Origin: Planctomycetota bacterium
GTDB taxonomy: Bacteria > Planctomycetota > UBA1135 > UBA2386
Assembly (NCBI GenBank): GCA_947444055.1
Contig: CANEYR010000003.1
Location: 1-64,000, forward strand
Length of the DNA stretch: 64,000 nt
Reading direction: 5' to 3'
The notes under the pieces were generated by a model. That model was not told the origin of the DNA. It made no database searches and saw only the letters and a list, made by a program, of their open reading frames with translations. The translations under genes were made by a program, and so were the position numbers. Positions 26,847 to 35,249 of the stretch are shown here, piece by piece (positions within the stretch are counted from its first letter, which is position 1; every line of letters begins with the position of its first letter).

Positions 26847-28424
26847 TCATACTTCGCCAGGCAGCGGCTTTGGCAGCGGCTTTGGCTTCACGGCGGATCG
26901 CGTCGGCGCTTCCGCCGGCTTGCTCGCCGGAGGTGCCACTTCCGCGAACGCATTGAACAGCTGCATCACGCGTTCGCTGTTCCACGAAAGTCCGGCCAGG
27001 ATGTCGGCCGTGATCTTTTCCTTCTTGGCGCTGCGCACGCGCGGCGCGGTCGCTGCCTGTAGTGCGGCGACGATCGCCTCTTCGCCAAAGACCGCCAGGT
27101 CACTGCCGCTGGCGTCATTGAGCAGGGCGGCGACACTGACCCGCAGGTCGGTGTGCGAGATCGCCTTCGGGTGGAACACGCTCGACTCGAACAGCTGCAT
27201 CAAATCGAGGTGCGGATGCCCGACCAGCGCCCGCACGGACGCCTTCGCCGCCGGTAGGTCGTCGAGCAAGCTGCGCAATTCACTGAGGGCGTTGTCGTTC
27301 CACACCACGATGGTGCCGCCGACTTCGAGCTGCTTCGTCAGCGCGGCCACAAACTCCGGCCGCGGGTCGGTGCGTTCGACGTGGCAGAACGTCGCCGTCT
27401 CAAGCCGGCCATCGGCGTGCACGGTGTGCGCGGCGAAGGCGTAGGGAATGCGGCGCCACGGTCGTTGACCCTCAAAGCGCGGCAGCGGATCGGTGACCGA
27501 CGCGATCGCCACGAAGTGCAGCGGCTTGGTGCATTGACGCAGTTCGTCGCGCACGAACGGTTCGACAATCGGCGCGTCTTGTTGCACGCAAGCCAGCGTG
27601 CGCCGTTGGCGGAACGTCAATCCTTCGCGCTTTTGGTCGAGCCCGGGCAGGTCTTCGACGCCTTCCTTGTGCAGTTCGAGTTCGAATTGGCGCGTCAGTT
27701 CTGGCAGCAGGCGCAGCGGCAGCGCCGGTGCTTCTTTGCCGCAACGCAAGAGGTGCGGGCAGGGGAACGGGGTCGTGCAGAACGTGCCCATCGGCAGCTG
27801 CTGCACGGCGTCGTCGGCCAGCGTCTGGCGGTACTGCTGCAAACGGCGTCGCACCGGTTCGAGCTGCTTTTGCACCTTGGCGGTGATGTCGCCGCTGCGC
27901 AGCAACTGCATCGCCGGGAAGTCGGTGCCTTCCTTGTGCACGTACTTCGGATTGACGTGCAGCAAGTAGGCGGCGCGCATCTTGAAGCCCGAAGCCTCGA
28001 GCACGTGCGCCTGCAAGGCCATGTCGTTGACGTAGCGATGCTTGACCTTGGTGCCCGATTTGATTTCGAACAGGTCGCAGGCGTTGTCCTTGTGCAGCAC
28101 CAGGATGTCGCAGCGAGCTTCCACGCCTTCTGCCACGAACGTCGCGCCAAACAGCACCGGCAGGCCGGCGGCAATGTGCTTCCGCGTTTCGGCGGCGGCC
28201 GCGTCAGCATCCGTGGCTTCGATCGCGACGCCCTTCGGGAACGCGGTCCGGGCGAGCAGGCGCAGTTGATCCCCAGCCGCCGACATCGATTGGCGCAGAG
28301 CACTGGGCTCGGCCTCGACGGGCTCGTGGAAATCCAGGTAGAGACGCTTCTGGCATTGCTGGCCGGCCTCGAACAGAGACTTGTCGAGATTGCGGGCCGC
28401 TTTCGGCGAGGGTTTCTTCTTCAA
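26847..28424 (-). CDS. DUF2779-type protein with PD-(D/E)XK nuclease-like domain
   Basis: This protein of about 525 residues starts at a likely TTG (LKKKPSPKAARNLDKSLFEA); the frame upstream overlaps the next gene and lacks character. The N-terminal half looks Cas4/RecB-like: a cysteine in QQCQKRLYLD, the nuclease motif ARCDILVLHKDNACDLFEIKSG (Asp...Glu-x-Lys), and a three-cysteine cluster FCTTPFPCPHLLRC that could bind iron-sulphur. The C-terminal half (PLHFVAIASVTDPLPRFEG ... WNDNALSELRSLLDDLP) resembles the RNase-H-like part of DUF2779 proteins. Function of the family is not established; DNA or RNA processing is an inference. It is the last gene of a minus-strand run. Confidence 0.75.
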   Translation of the reverse strand: MKKKPSPKAARNLDKSLFEAGQQCQKRLYLDFHEPVEAEPSALRQSMSAAGDQLRLLARTAFPKGVAIEATDADAAAAETRKHIAAGLPVLFGATFVAEGVEARCDILVLHKDNACDLFEIKSGTKVKHRYVNDMALQAHVLEASGFKMRAAYLLHVNPKYVHKEGTDFPAMQLLRSGDITAKVQKQLEPVRRRLQQYRQTLADDAVQQLPMGTFCTTPFPCPHLLRCGKEAPALPLRLLPELTRQFELELHKEGVEDLPGLDQKREGLTFRQRRTLACVQQDAPIVEPFVRDELRQCTKPLHFVAIASVTDPLPRFEGQRPWRRIPYAFAAHTVHADGRLETATFCHVERTDPRPEFVAALTKQLEVGGTIVVWNDNALSELRSLLDDLPAAKASVRALVGHPHLDLMQLFESSVFHPKAISHTDLRVSVAALLNDASGSDLAVFGEEAIVAALQAATAPRVRSAKKEKITADILAGLSWNSERVMQLFNAFAEVAPPASKPAEAPTRSAVKPKPLPKPLPGEV

Positions 28425-28536
28425 GGCGAGTGGGTCAGAAAGGGCGAGCGCAGTGCAGACCAAAGCCGTGGGGGGGGACCGTTTGGCTCGAAGCTGAGAA
28501 CCGCGCGTCGGCAGTGTAGCGTCGGCCCGAAGCCAC

Positions 28537-29247
28537 TCAACGGCGGCTTCGTGAGTGCTTGTAGAGAAGAAGGAGAATGAGGCCGACCGCGACGCTGGTG
28601 ACGATCGGTCCCCACAGCCGATCGCCAAGGCTGGCCTGGCCCCTTGGGAGGCGGGCGAAGGTGAGGGTCTGCAGCCAGCTGCGGAAGGTTGGTTCGTGCG
28701 CCGCAAAGTGCTGCGGATCGCAACTGAACGAGAAGGTGACTTGGCGGCCGCCGGCCGGGGAATGCACATCCAGGCACTGCACGGCTGGCCTGCTGCCCAC
28801 GGGGGTGTTGAGCCGGGTCGCCATGATCACCTCGACGGCCTGCGTCCCGACTTTGGCCCGTTGGATGTTCGTCACTTCGTGCCGTTCGCCGCTGGCGGCG
28901 GCCTCCGCGGCCCACATGGTCGTCAGGTCCTGCGCATAGTCGTCGCTGAGATACCACTCGCTGGCCCCCTCGACGAGGTAGAGCCAGGGACCACTAAAAT
29001 CTCCCGCCAGCCACGCGTCCACCGGCCCGACGGCATAGAAATGGTGGGGCTGCGCGAGGCCGAGCCGAGCCGGGGCGTTGCCGTTCTCTTGGATCGTGCG
29101 CGCTTCGTTGGGCGCGATCTGGCGCCAACCCGCAGGCAGGTCGATGTGGAACGTGCCGTTGCGATTGCGGAACTGCTGCAGCGGCTGCTGCCCACTGGCG
29201 AAGCACGCGACAAGGAACGAGCTGGCGAGAAAACGGCAGAGCCGCAT
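28537..29247 (-). CDS. Exported single-pass membrane protein, unknown
   Basis: This 236-residue protein starts MRLCRFLASSFLVACFASGQQ; the longer frame overlaps the histidine kinase and is rejected. A signal peptide is followed by an extracytoplasmic domain with NGTFHIDLPAGWRQIAPNEA, a sequence style of PsbP/DUF1795-like stress or lipoprotein domains. A C-terminal membrane helix GPIVTSVAVGLILLLLY and basic tail follow. It begins 7 nt after the kinase stop, so it is probably co-expressed and might be an output or input partner of that kinase. The gene is not recognised with certainty. Confidence 0.65.
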   Translation of the reverse strand: MRLCRFLASSFLVACFASGQQPLQQFRNRNGTFHIDLPAGWRQIAPNEARTIQENGNAPARLGLAQPHHFYAVGPVDAWLAGDFSGPWLYLVEGASEWYLSDDYAQDLTTMWAAEAAASGERHEVTNIQRAKVGTQAVEVIMATRLNTPVGSRPAVQCLDVHSPAGGRQVTFSFSCDPQHFAAHEPTFRSWLQTLTFARLPRGQASLGDRLWGPIVTSVAVGLILLLLYKHSRSRR

Positions 29248-29254
29248 CGCCGCA

Positions 29255-30145
29255 TCATCGAGCCGGTGCGGGGTCGGACGCAATCGCGGCGTTGCCGACG
29301 TGGCCTTCGACTGGGTCCGCCCGCGGCAGTTCAAACCAGAACTCCGAGCCCCGCGGCGACAACGGCTGGTAGCCGATGCTGCCGCCCATGCGTTCGACCA
29401 AGCGCTTGGTGATGAACAGGCCCAGGCCCGTGCTTGGGCCGTCGTGGCCGCTGCCGCGGTGGAACGCACCGAACAAGTGTGGCCGCAGTTCGTGCGGAAC
29501 CCCGGGGCCTCGATCGAGGATGCGGCAGCGAACGCGCGAGCCGTTGGGTTCGACGCGCACTTCGATTGGTTGGCCGGTGGTGGAGTACTTGATGGCGTTG
29601 CCCAACAGGTTGAACAGCACTTGCAGCACGCGGCGGGCGTCGGCGCGAACGACCAGCGTCGGGTCGCTCGGTGCGACCTCGATAGTTAGGCCGCGGCGCT
29701 CGGCTTGCAGACCGAGCAGCCGCAACCCCTCGTCGAGCAGCACGGTCATGAAGTGGTCGGCGACGGTGAGGCGCAGTTGGCCCGCCGACAACGCCGCGTC
29801 GTCGAGCACGTCGTTGACGAGAAAGGCGAGGTGGCGTGCGGCCAGGTCCGCTTCGCTGAGGAACTCGTCGGTCTCGGCTGCAGTCGTGGCGTAGCCGCTG
29901 CGCAGCAGCTCGATCGCCGTCAGCACCGAGGCCAGTGGCGTGCGCAGCTCGTGCGCCGTGTGGGCGAGTTGTTCATCGCGGCGCGCCAAGGAAGCGGTGG
30001 CCTGGCGCTGCGTTCGTCGGATTAGGGCGAACGCCACGGCGGTCGCGATGGCGGCGGTGCCGATCGCGCCCGCGCCGGCGACGGCGGCGATGACGGCGGC
30101 GCACCCGATGGTCCCCGCGGCCAGGACATTGGCGTTCCTTTGCAT
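29255..30145 (-). CDS. Membrane sensor histidine kinase
   Basis: This 296-residue kinase has an Ala/Gly-rich membrane region (about 7-45) with almost no extracytoplasmic domain. The H box is LAHTAHELRTPLASVL, then the N box VLFNLLGNAIKYS, G1 ILDRGPGVP, F box FGAFHRG and G2 STGLGLFITKRLVERMGG. The start is fixed by a strong ribosome binding site. No response regulator gene lies next to it, so its partner is elsewhere. It is followed 7 nt later by a small exported protein, and lies downstream of the HtpX-like protease. Confidence 0.88.
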   Translation of the reverse strand: MQRNANVLAAGTIGCAAVIAAVAGAGAIGTAAIATAVAFALIRRTQRQATASLARRDEQLAHTAHELRTPLASVLTAIELLRSGYATTAAETDEFLSEADLAARHLAFLVNDVLDDAALSAGQLRLTVADHFMTVLLDEGLRLLGLQAERRGLTIEVAPSDPTLVVRADARRVLQVLFNLLGNAIKYSTTGQPIEVRVEPNGSRVRCRILDRGPGVPHELRPHLFGAFHRGSGHDGPSTGLGLFITKRLVERMGGSIGYQPLSPRGSEFWFELPRADPVEGHVGNAAIASDPAPAR

Positions 30146-30151
30146 GTTGAT

Positions 30152-30158
30152 CCCCTCC
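30152..30158 (-). promoter_or_regulatory. Ribosome binding site of the histidine kinase
   Basis: GGAGGGG on the minus strand lies 6 nt before ATG 30145 and decides this start over an in-frame ATG 18 codons upstream. Confidence 0.65.
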
Positions 30159-30238
30159 TGCTGCTGCGCCTCTATCGACGCGCGCCGGCTGGTCTTCAAC
30201 TGCTGATGCCTTCGACGTCTCGGAACGAGCCGCGGCGG

Positions 30239-32158
30239 TCAGGCAGCTGGCAAGGCCCGCACCAGCGGCACTGGGCAATCCCACAGAATCGCCAGCGCAC
30301 GCAGCAGGTCTTGCTCGTCGGCGTCGAGCACGCCGTCGTCGGCGGCGGCTTCGGCGCAGGCCGTCAGCAGGTTGCGTTTGCCAAGTGGCGACACCTCGGC
30401 CAGTGCCTCGACCGCTGCCTCAAGGGCGGTGATGCGACAGCGTTCGCTCGGCAACACCGTCATCGTCGAAGGCAGGGCGAGGGCGGTGTGGCCACGAGCG
30501 AACGCGGAGGCGGCGCGCGCCTCGTCGCCATGAGCGCCAGCTCGCGCCAGCGTCGACAACACGACGGCCGCCTCGTTGGCCCGGTCGATCAGTGCGGCTG
30601 GTCGGCTAGACGGTCGCCGCGGCGGCTCCCCATCCAGGCGAACGTGGCGTTCGACGGTGCGCAGCAGCGCGAACTCGAAGGGCGACAGCTCCCCATCCGC
30701 CAACGCCAAGGCGCGCAGGTTGGTGCGCAGCGTTGTGCGTTCGCCGGTCGGCAGCGCGCGCAGGGCCGGCATCGCCAGTTCGACGAGTGGCAGCCGCGCT
30801 CGGCGGTCGACGCGGGCCACGGCTTGGAAGCAGGCGCGCACTTCATGCACGAACGGCGCATCCGTGGTCGTCAACAGTCGCAGTTGCGCTTCGCGTCGCG
30901 CCGGGTCGCGGTCGAGCACGATGGCCGTGATCAACGCCTTCGCACGCGCGGGCTCATGCGTTGCCGCGGCTAGATCCATCGGCAGCGAGTGCAGCAGTTC
31001 CCGGGCGGCTTCGACGTGGTCTGCCTGTGGGTCTCCGATCGACGCGATCAGACACTTCGTGGCGATGCCGCGCGGCTTCGGCGCCGCGGTGGCCACGTTG
31101 CCGGTCAACGCGGCAAAGCCCGGCGGCAGCGGTGTGGCGGCGGCCGCCTCCAGCATCGACGGGGACGTTGCCAGCTGCGCGCTGAAACCCGGCAGGACAC
31201 GTTCGACCCGCTGTTGCACCGGTGGGTGCGTGGCGAACGCACCGCCGAGAAAACGCGAGACGCCGTCGGCGAACATCATGTGGCTCGCTTCCTCGGCATG
31301 AGGGGTCTGCAGGCGCGAGGTCAGGCCACCGATCTTGGCGAGCGCCATGCCGATGCCGCGGGGGTTGCGCGTGTACTGCACGGCGCTGGCATCGGCGAGG
31401 TACTCCCGTTGGCGCGACACCGCGGCCTGAATGATGCGGGCGAAGAGCACGCCGAGGTAGCCGATGACGATCAGGCCAATGCCAAAGATCACGATCGCCG
31501 CCGCCCCGCCCTTCTTGTCACTCGAACGGCTGCGGCCGAGCACGCGCACCAAGATGCGACCGATGGTCGCGATGCAGACGATGCCGAACAGCACGCCCAT
31601 CAAGCGGATGTTGAGCCGCATGTCGCCGTGGAAGACGTGGCTGAACTCGTGCGCGATGACGCCTTGCAGTTCGTCGCGATTCAGTTGCTGCAAGCAGCCG
31701 CGGGTGACCGCGACGGCTGCATCGGCGGGGCTCCAGCCGGCGGCGAAGGCGTTGATGCCTTCTTCGCCATCCAGCACGTAGATCTCAGGCACGGGCACAC
31801 CGGACGCGATCGCCATCTCCTCGACCAGGTTGCGCAGCATGCGTTCCTGCGGGTCCTGCGGATCGAGCGGGACCTCGGTGCCGCCGAGCATCTGGGCGAC
31901 CTTGCCGCCGCCGCTGCGCAGCTGCGCCGTCTTGAACAACATCGCGCCGCCGATGATGGCGAGCGTGCCGGCCGTGACGGCAAGCAGAATGTTGAGGTCG
32001 AAGCGAAAGCTGCCACCTTCGGTCGCGACGAAGACGAGTTGCGCGACCACGTAGATGCAACCGGTGATGCCGATCACCGCGAGCGCGAACAACCACACCA
32101 GCCGACTCGACGCGCGGCGAGCGCTGTCTTGATGGCCGAAAAAGTCCATTCCGCTCAT
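30239..32158 (-). CDS. HtpX-type M48 membrane metalloprotease with TerB-like tail
   Basis: This 639-residue protein is an M48 zinc protease in its first half: membrane helices at about 19-45 and 56-75, VPEIYVLDGEEGINAFAAGW, and the HExxH motif HEFSH (170-174) with DELQGVIA before it and AVSRQREYLADASAV (third ligand region) later. The second half, about 330 residues, is unusual for HtpX: two helical segments, LRALALADGELSPFEFALLR and AAADDGVLDADEQDLLRALA, read like TerB-type modules. It likely degrades misfolded membrane proteins. Its start overlaps the stop of the methyltransferase gene (ATGA). Confidence 0.85.
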   Translation of the reverse strand: MSGMDFFGHQDSARRASSRLVWLFALAVIGITGCIYVVAQLVFVATEGGSFRFDLNILLAVTAGTLAIIGGAMLFKTAQLRSGGGKVAQMLGGTEVPLDPQDPQERMLRNLVEEMAIASGVPVPEIYVLDGEEGINAFAAGWSPADAAVAVTRGCLQQLNRDELQGVIAHEFSHVFHGDMRLNIRLMGVLFGIVCIATIGRILVRVLGRSRSSDKKGGAAAIVIFGIGLIVIGYLGVLFARIIQAAVSRQREYLADASAVQYTRNPRGIGMALAKIGGLTSRLQTPHAEEASHMMFADGVSRFLGGAFATHPPVQQRVERVLPGFSAQLATSPSMLEAAAATPLPPGFAALTGNVATAAPKPRGIATKCLIASIGDPQADHVEAARELLHSLPMDLAAATHEPARAKALITAIVLDRDPARREAQLRLLTTTDAPFVHEVRACFQAVARVDRRARLPLVELAMPALRALPTGERTTLRTNLRALALADGELSPFEFALLRTVERHVRLDGEPPRRPSSRPAALIDRANEAAVVLSTLARAGAHGDEARAASAFARGHTALALPSTMTVLPSERCRITALEAAVEALAEVSPLGKRNLLTACAEAAADDGVLDADEQDLLRALAILWDCPVPLVRALPAA

Positions 32159-32790
32159 GAGCCCTCCAGTTCGTACAAGATCACGCCAGCCCGGTCGCTC
32201 GCGAAGACGCCGCCGCCGCACGCGCGGAAGTGGCGGTCAAGGCGGCGACGGTACCACGCACCGTCGCGCAGGTGAACGTTCCCGTCGGTGCGGGTGCGGT
32301 CGCAGTTTGTGCGCCAGTCTTCGGCCGTGAGCACTTCGAGGTACAGGGCCCCGTCCGACCATCTCGCCAGATTGTCGATCGCCGTGCTGGCGGCTCGGTC
32401 ATCGAGGTACTGCAGCACGCTCTGGCAGACGACCAAATCGAAGGTCGCGCGACCGAGTGTCGCCTGCGGCTTGAGGTCGAGGATGGAGCCGTGTGTCCAA
32501 CCGTGCTTCTCGCACAGGTACTCGCTGTACTCGACGCCATGGTAGGCGGCCTGCGGCCACAGCGTGCGCGCGGCGTCACGCCAGTGACCGAGCCCGCAGC
32601 CGATGTCGAGAATGTGCCGAACGGGGACGTCGAGGAAGCGCAGGTAGGCCGCCACGAAGGTGGCCAAGGTGCGCACGTCTTTGCGGTCGGAGACGCGCGA
32701 GGCGGGGCTGTCGTAGAAGCGTGCGTAATAGTCGGCGTCGAAGCGAGCGCGAGGGGTGGTGGGTTGGCGTCGGTTCTGCCGCGGCTGCAT
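32155..32790 (-). CDS. SAM-dependent methyltransferase
   Basis: This 211-residue class I methyltransferase starts MQPRQNRRQPTTPRARFDAD. Motif I is VRHILDIGCGLGHWRDA and the later FDLVVCQSVLQYLDDRAAS gives motifs II-III. The substrate is unknown. It overlaps the downstream HtpX-like gene by 4 nt, so the two are translationally coupled. A longer upstream frame is rejected as low-complexity. Confidence 0.82.
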   Translation of the reverse strand: MQPRQNRRQPTTPRARFDADYYARFYDSPASRVSDRKDVRTLATFVAAYLRFLDVPVRHILDIGCGLGHWRDAARTLWPQAAYHGVEYSEYLCEKHGWTHGSILDLKPQATLGRATFDLVVCQSVLQYLDDRAASTAIDNLARWSDGALYLEVLTAEDWRTNCDRTRTDGNVHLRDGAWYRRRLDRHFRACGGGVFASDRAGVILYELEGS

Positions 32791-33046
32791 GCGGCGGATC
32801 GTTGCGGAAGGCTCGGTGCAGCGCCACCTTCGCGACCAAGCCGGCACCCGCGCGGGGGTGAGGTGCGGCGGAGGCTCGCGGCGGCTCAGTGGTGAAGACG
32901 GCGCAGACGGTGGCTTGGCCGCTTGATCGGTAGCCCCGCCCGCTCCTAGAATCCTCGGCCCGCTGCGCTTCCCAGAAGTCAGCTCGGCCCCACGGCGCAT
33001 ATGGCGTCGCCCAGGGCCGCCTCGCCAAAGACGCCATGGAGTTATT

Positions 33047-33262
33047 GTGCCCAAAGAAGAAGCGATTGTTTTGGATGGCACGGTCGTCGAGACCCTCGCC
33101 AACACGAAGTTCCGCATTCAGGTCGATGGCGGCCACACCGTGCTCGCTCACATCTCCGGCAAGATGCGCAAGAACTACATCCGCATCATCCCGGGTGACC
33201 GCGTCACCGTCGAACTGTCGCCGTACGACTTGACCCGCGGCCGCATCACCTACCGCGCGTGA
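33047..33262 (+). CDS. infA: Translation initiation factor IF-1
   Basis: This 71-residue OB-fold protein binds the ribosomal A site during initiation. It starts at GTG ([17 protein letters not shown]) and contains [18 protein letters not shown] and [20 protein letters not shown], all diagnostic. It is coupled to a GNAT gene by a TGATG junction. The 256 nt upstream hold no recognised gene. Confidence 0.95.
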   Translation: MPKEEAIVLDGTVVETLANTKFRIQVDGGHTVLAHISGKMRKNYIRIIPGDRVTVELSPYDLTRGRITYRA

Positions 33263-33753
33263 TGGCGGTGTTGATTCGTCCTGCCGCGCCGCCGGACGTG
33301 CCTGTGATCGCGACGTTCATCCGCGATCTCGCTCGCTTCGAACAGCTTGAGCATCTGGTTGATCTCGATGAAGCGCGTTTGCGTGAGCACCTGTTCGGGC
33401 CGGTGCCTGCCTGCGGGGCGCTGCTGGCGGTCGCCGATGGACGAGCGGTTGGGTTCGCGCTGTTCTTCCAGACCTACTCGACGTTCCGCACGCAATCGTG
33501 CCTGCACCTCGAAGACCTGTTCGTGCAGCCCGAGCATCGTGGTCGCGGCATCGGCCTCGCCTTGCTGCGGGCCGTGGCGGCCATCGCCGTCGCGCGCGGC
33601 TGTCCGCGCCTCGATTGGCAAGTGCTCGATTGGAACGTCGGCGCCATTGGCTTCTACGAGCAACAGGGGGCGCACTTGTTGCGCGACTGGCGGGTGTGTC
33701 GGCTCGAAGGCGACGCGCTCGCGAACTGCGCTCGTTCGCCAGCTGACCGTTAG
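33262..33753 (+). CDS. GNAT-family N-acetyltransferase
   Basis: This 163-residue protein is a GCN5-type acetyltransferase. The acetyl-CoA-binding motif is LFVQPEHRGRGIGLALLRAV (Q/R-x-x-G-x-G/A), preceded by the strand SCLHLEDLFV. Overall it resembles diamine/spermidine acetyltransferases (GFALFFQTYSTF near 60). Substrate is not certain. The ATG lies at the infA stop (TGATG); a GTG one codon earlier is possible. Confidence 0.88.
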   Translation: MAVLIRPAAPPDVPVIATFIRDLARFEQLEHLVDLDEARLREHLFGPVPACGALLAVADGRAVGFALFFQTYSTFRTQSCLHLEDLFVQPEHRGRGIGLALLRAVAAIAVARGCPRLDWQVLDWNVGAIGFYEQQGAHLLRDWRVCRLEGDALANCARSPADR

Positions 33754-33881
33754 GGCTTGGCTCTAGGGCTTGGCGTGCTCTTCCGCCAGCGACAGAGACA
33801 GCGCCGTGAAGGCGGAGACCAGCCGACGGCACCGCACGTATTGTCTGGCTTGGCCGCCAATGACCGCGGCGCGGGTGCCGT

Positions 33882-35237
33882 TCACGCGTTCTTGTGCATG
33901 CGCACGATGGCGAACGGCACGCCGACCAGCACCATCGCGAGACCGGCCAGTGACGCCTGCCACTGCTGCCACACCGCCCCGATCGTGACCAGGGCGGCCA
34001 GTCCCGTGAAGACCACCGCAATGATCGCTCCGCCAGGAACGCGCAGAGCATCGGGGCGCGTGCCGCGCAGTCGCAGCAGGGCCGCCCCACACAACGCGAA
34101 GAACAGCCAGTCGACGAAGACGACGCCGTCGCAGACGAACGCGAGCGTGCCCAAGGTCGAGCCGCTCGCGAAGACAAAGTGTACGAGCAACAGCAGCACG
34201 ACAGCCCACAGTCCTTGTCCAAGCACCCCGAGCAGTGGCGTGTGGAAGCGCGGGTGCAAGCGGCCGAACGCGGCCGGGAACAGCCCTTCCTTCGCCATCG
34301 CGTAGAGCACGTAAGGCGGCGCCATGCAGATGGTGTTCATGATGCCTGCTGCCGACACCACCACCATCGCGGCCAGCACGCGGCCGCCATGCGCTCCGAG
34401 CGCTACCGTCGCCGCGTCAGCGCCGATCTTGGTGCTGGCACTGGCGGCCGCAAAGCCTAGCAGCGACAGGTACGCAAGATTGACGGTGATGTAGGTGATG
34501 AGCACCACGGCAACGCCGCCAAGGATGCCGAGCGGCATGTCGCGCCGTGGCCGCGCCGCCGCGCCCGCGAGAAACGAGCCCTGCTGCCAACCGCCGATCG
34601 CGAACAACACGGGCAAGATCGCCATCGCGAGCATCGCCAGCAGGCTGTCGTCGCGCGCTGGGGGAGCGGGTTCGGGCGGCCGCGTCGGCGCCATGCAGGC
34701 CAAGGACACCAGAAAGCACAGAGCCGCGACCTTCAGCACCGTCAGCACGTTCTGCACGCGCTTGCCGGTGTGCAGACCGAGCACGTTGGTCGCCGTGAAC
34801 AGCAGCATGAAGCCAGCCGCGAGCCACACCTTGCCGAGTGGTGACCACTGGGATTCGAGACCCAGTGCTACTTCGAGGTTATCGACGAGGATGAGTGCCA
34901 CGACGCCCAGGGCGCCGGCTTGGATCACCAGCCAATTGGCCCAGCCGTAGAGGAAGGCGGGCAGGCGTCCAAAGGCCGCGTGGATGTAGCGGAACATGCC
35001 GCCGTGGCCAGGCACCAACGTCACCAGTTCGGCGAAGACCAACGCCCCGAGCACCGCGAGCAGGCCACCGAGGGACCAAGCGAGGATCACTTGCTCTGGC
35101 GAGGCGACGGCGGCCGCCACGCGCGCCGGCGTGAAGAAGATGCCGACGCCGATGATGCCGCCGACGACGACGCAGCCGATGTCGAAGGCGTTGAGTTCGC
35201 CCTTCTCCTGTTTGGGCGGGCCGACGGGCGAAGTCAT
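33882..35237 (-). CDS. APC-family amino acid permease
   Basis: This 451-residue membrane protein has twelve hydrophobic segments and the APC signature near the start: GCVVVGGIIGVGIFFTPARVA (glycine-rich helix 1). The helix 6 area carries MNTICMAPPYVLYAMAKEGLFP, also typical. It would import or exchange amino acids across the inner membrane; specificity is unknown. It follows an exported protein gene by 12 nt on the same strand. Confidence 0.87.
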   Translation of the reverse strand: MTSPVGPPKQEKGELNAFDIGCVVVGGIIGVGIFFTPARVAAAVASPEQVILAWSLGGLLAVLGALVFAELVTLVPGHGGMFRYIHAAFGRLPAFLYGWANWLVIQAGALGVVALILVDNLEVALGLESQWSPLGKVWLAAGFMLLFTATNVLGLHTGKRVQNVLTVLKVAALCFLVSLACMAPTRPPEPAPPARDDSLLAMLAMAILPVLFAIGGWQQGSFLAGAAARPRRDMPLGILGGVAVVLITYITVNLAYLSLLGFAAASASTKIGADAATVALGAHGGRVLAAMVVVSAAGIMNTICMAPPYVLYAMAKEGLFPAAFGRLHPRFHTPLLGVLGQGLWAVVLLLLVHFVFASGSTLGTLAFVCDGVVFVDWLFFALCGAALLRLRGTRPDALRVPGGAIIAVVFTGLAALVTIGAVWQQWQASLAGLAMVLVGVPFAIVRMHKNA

Positions 35238-35249
35238 GCGCGCAGTGGA

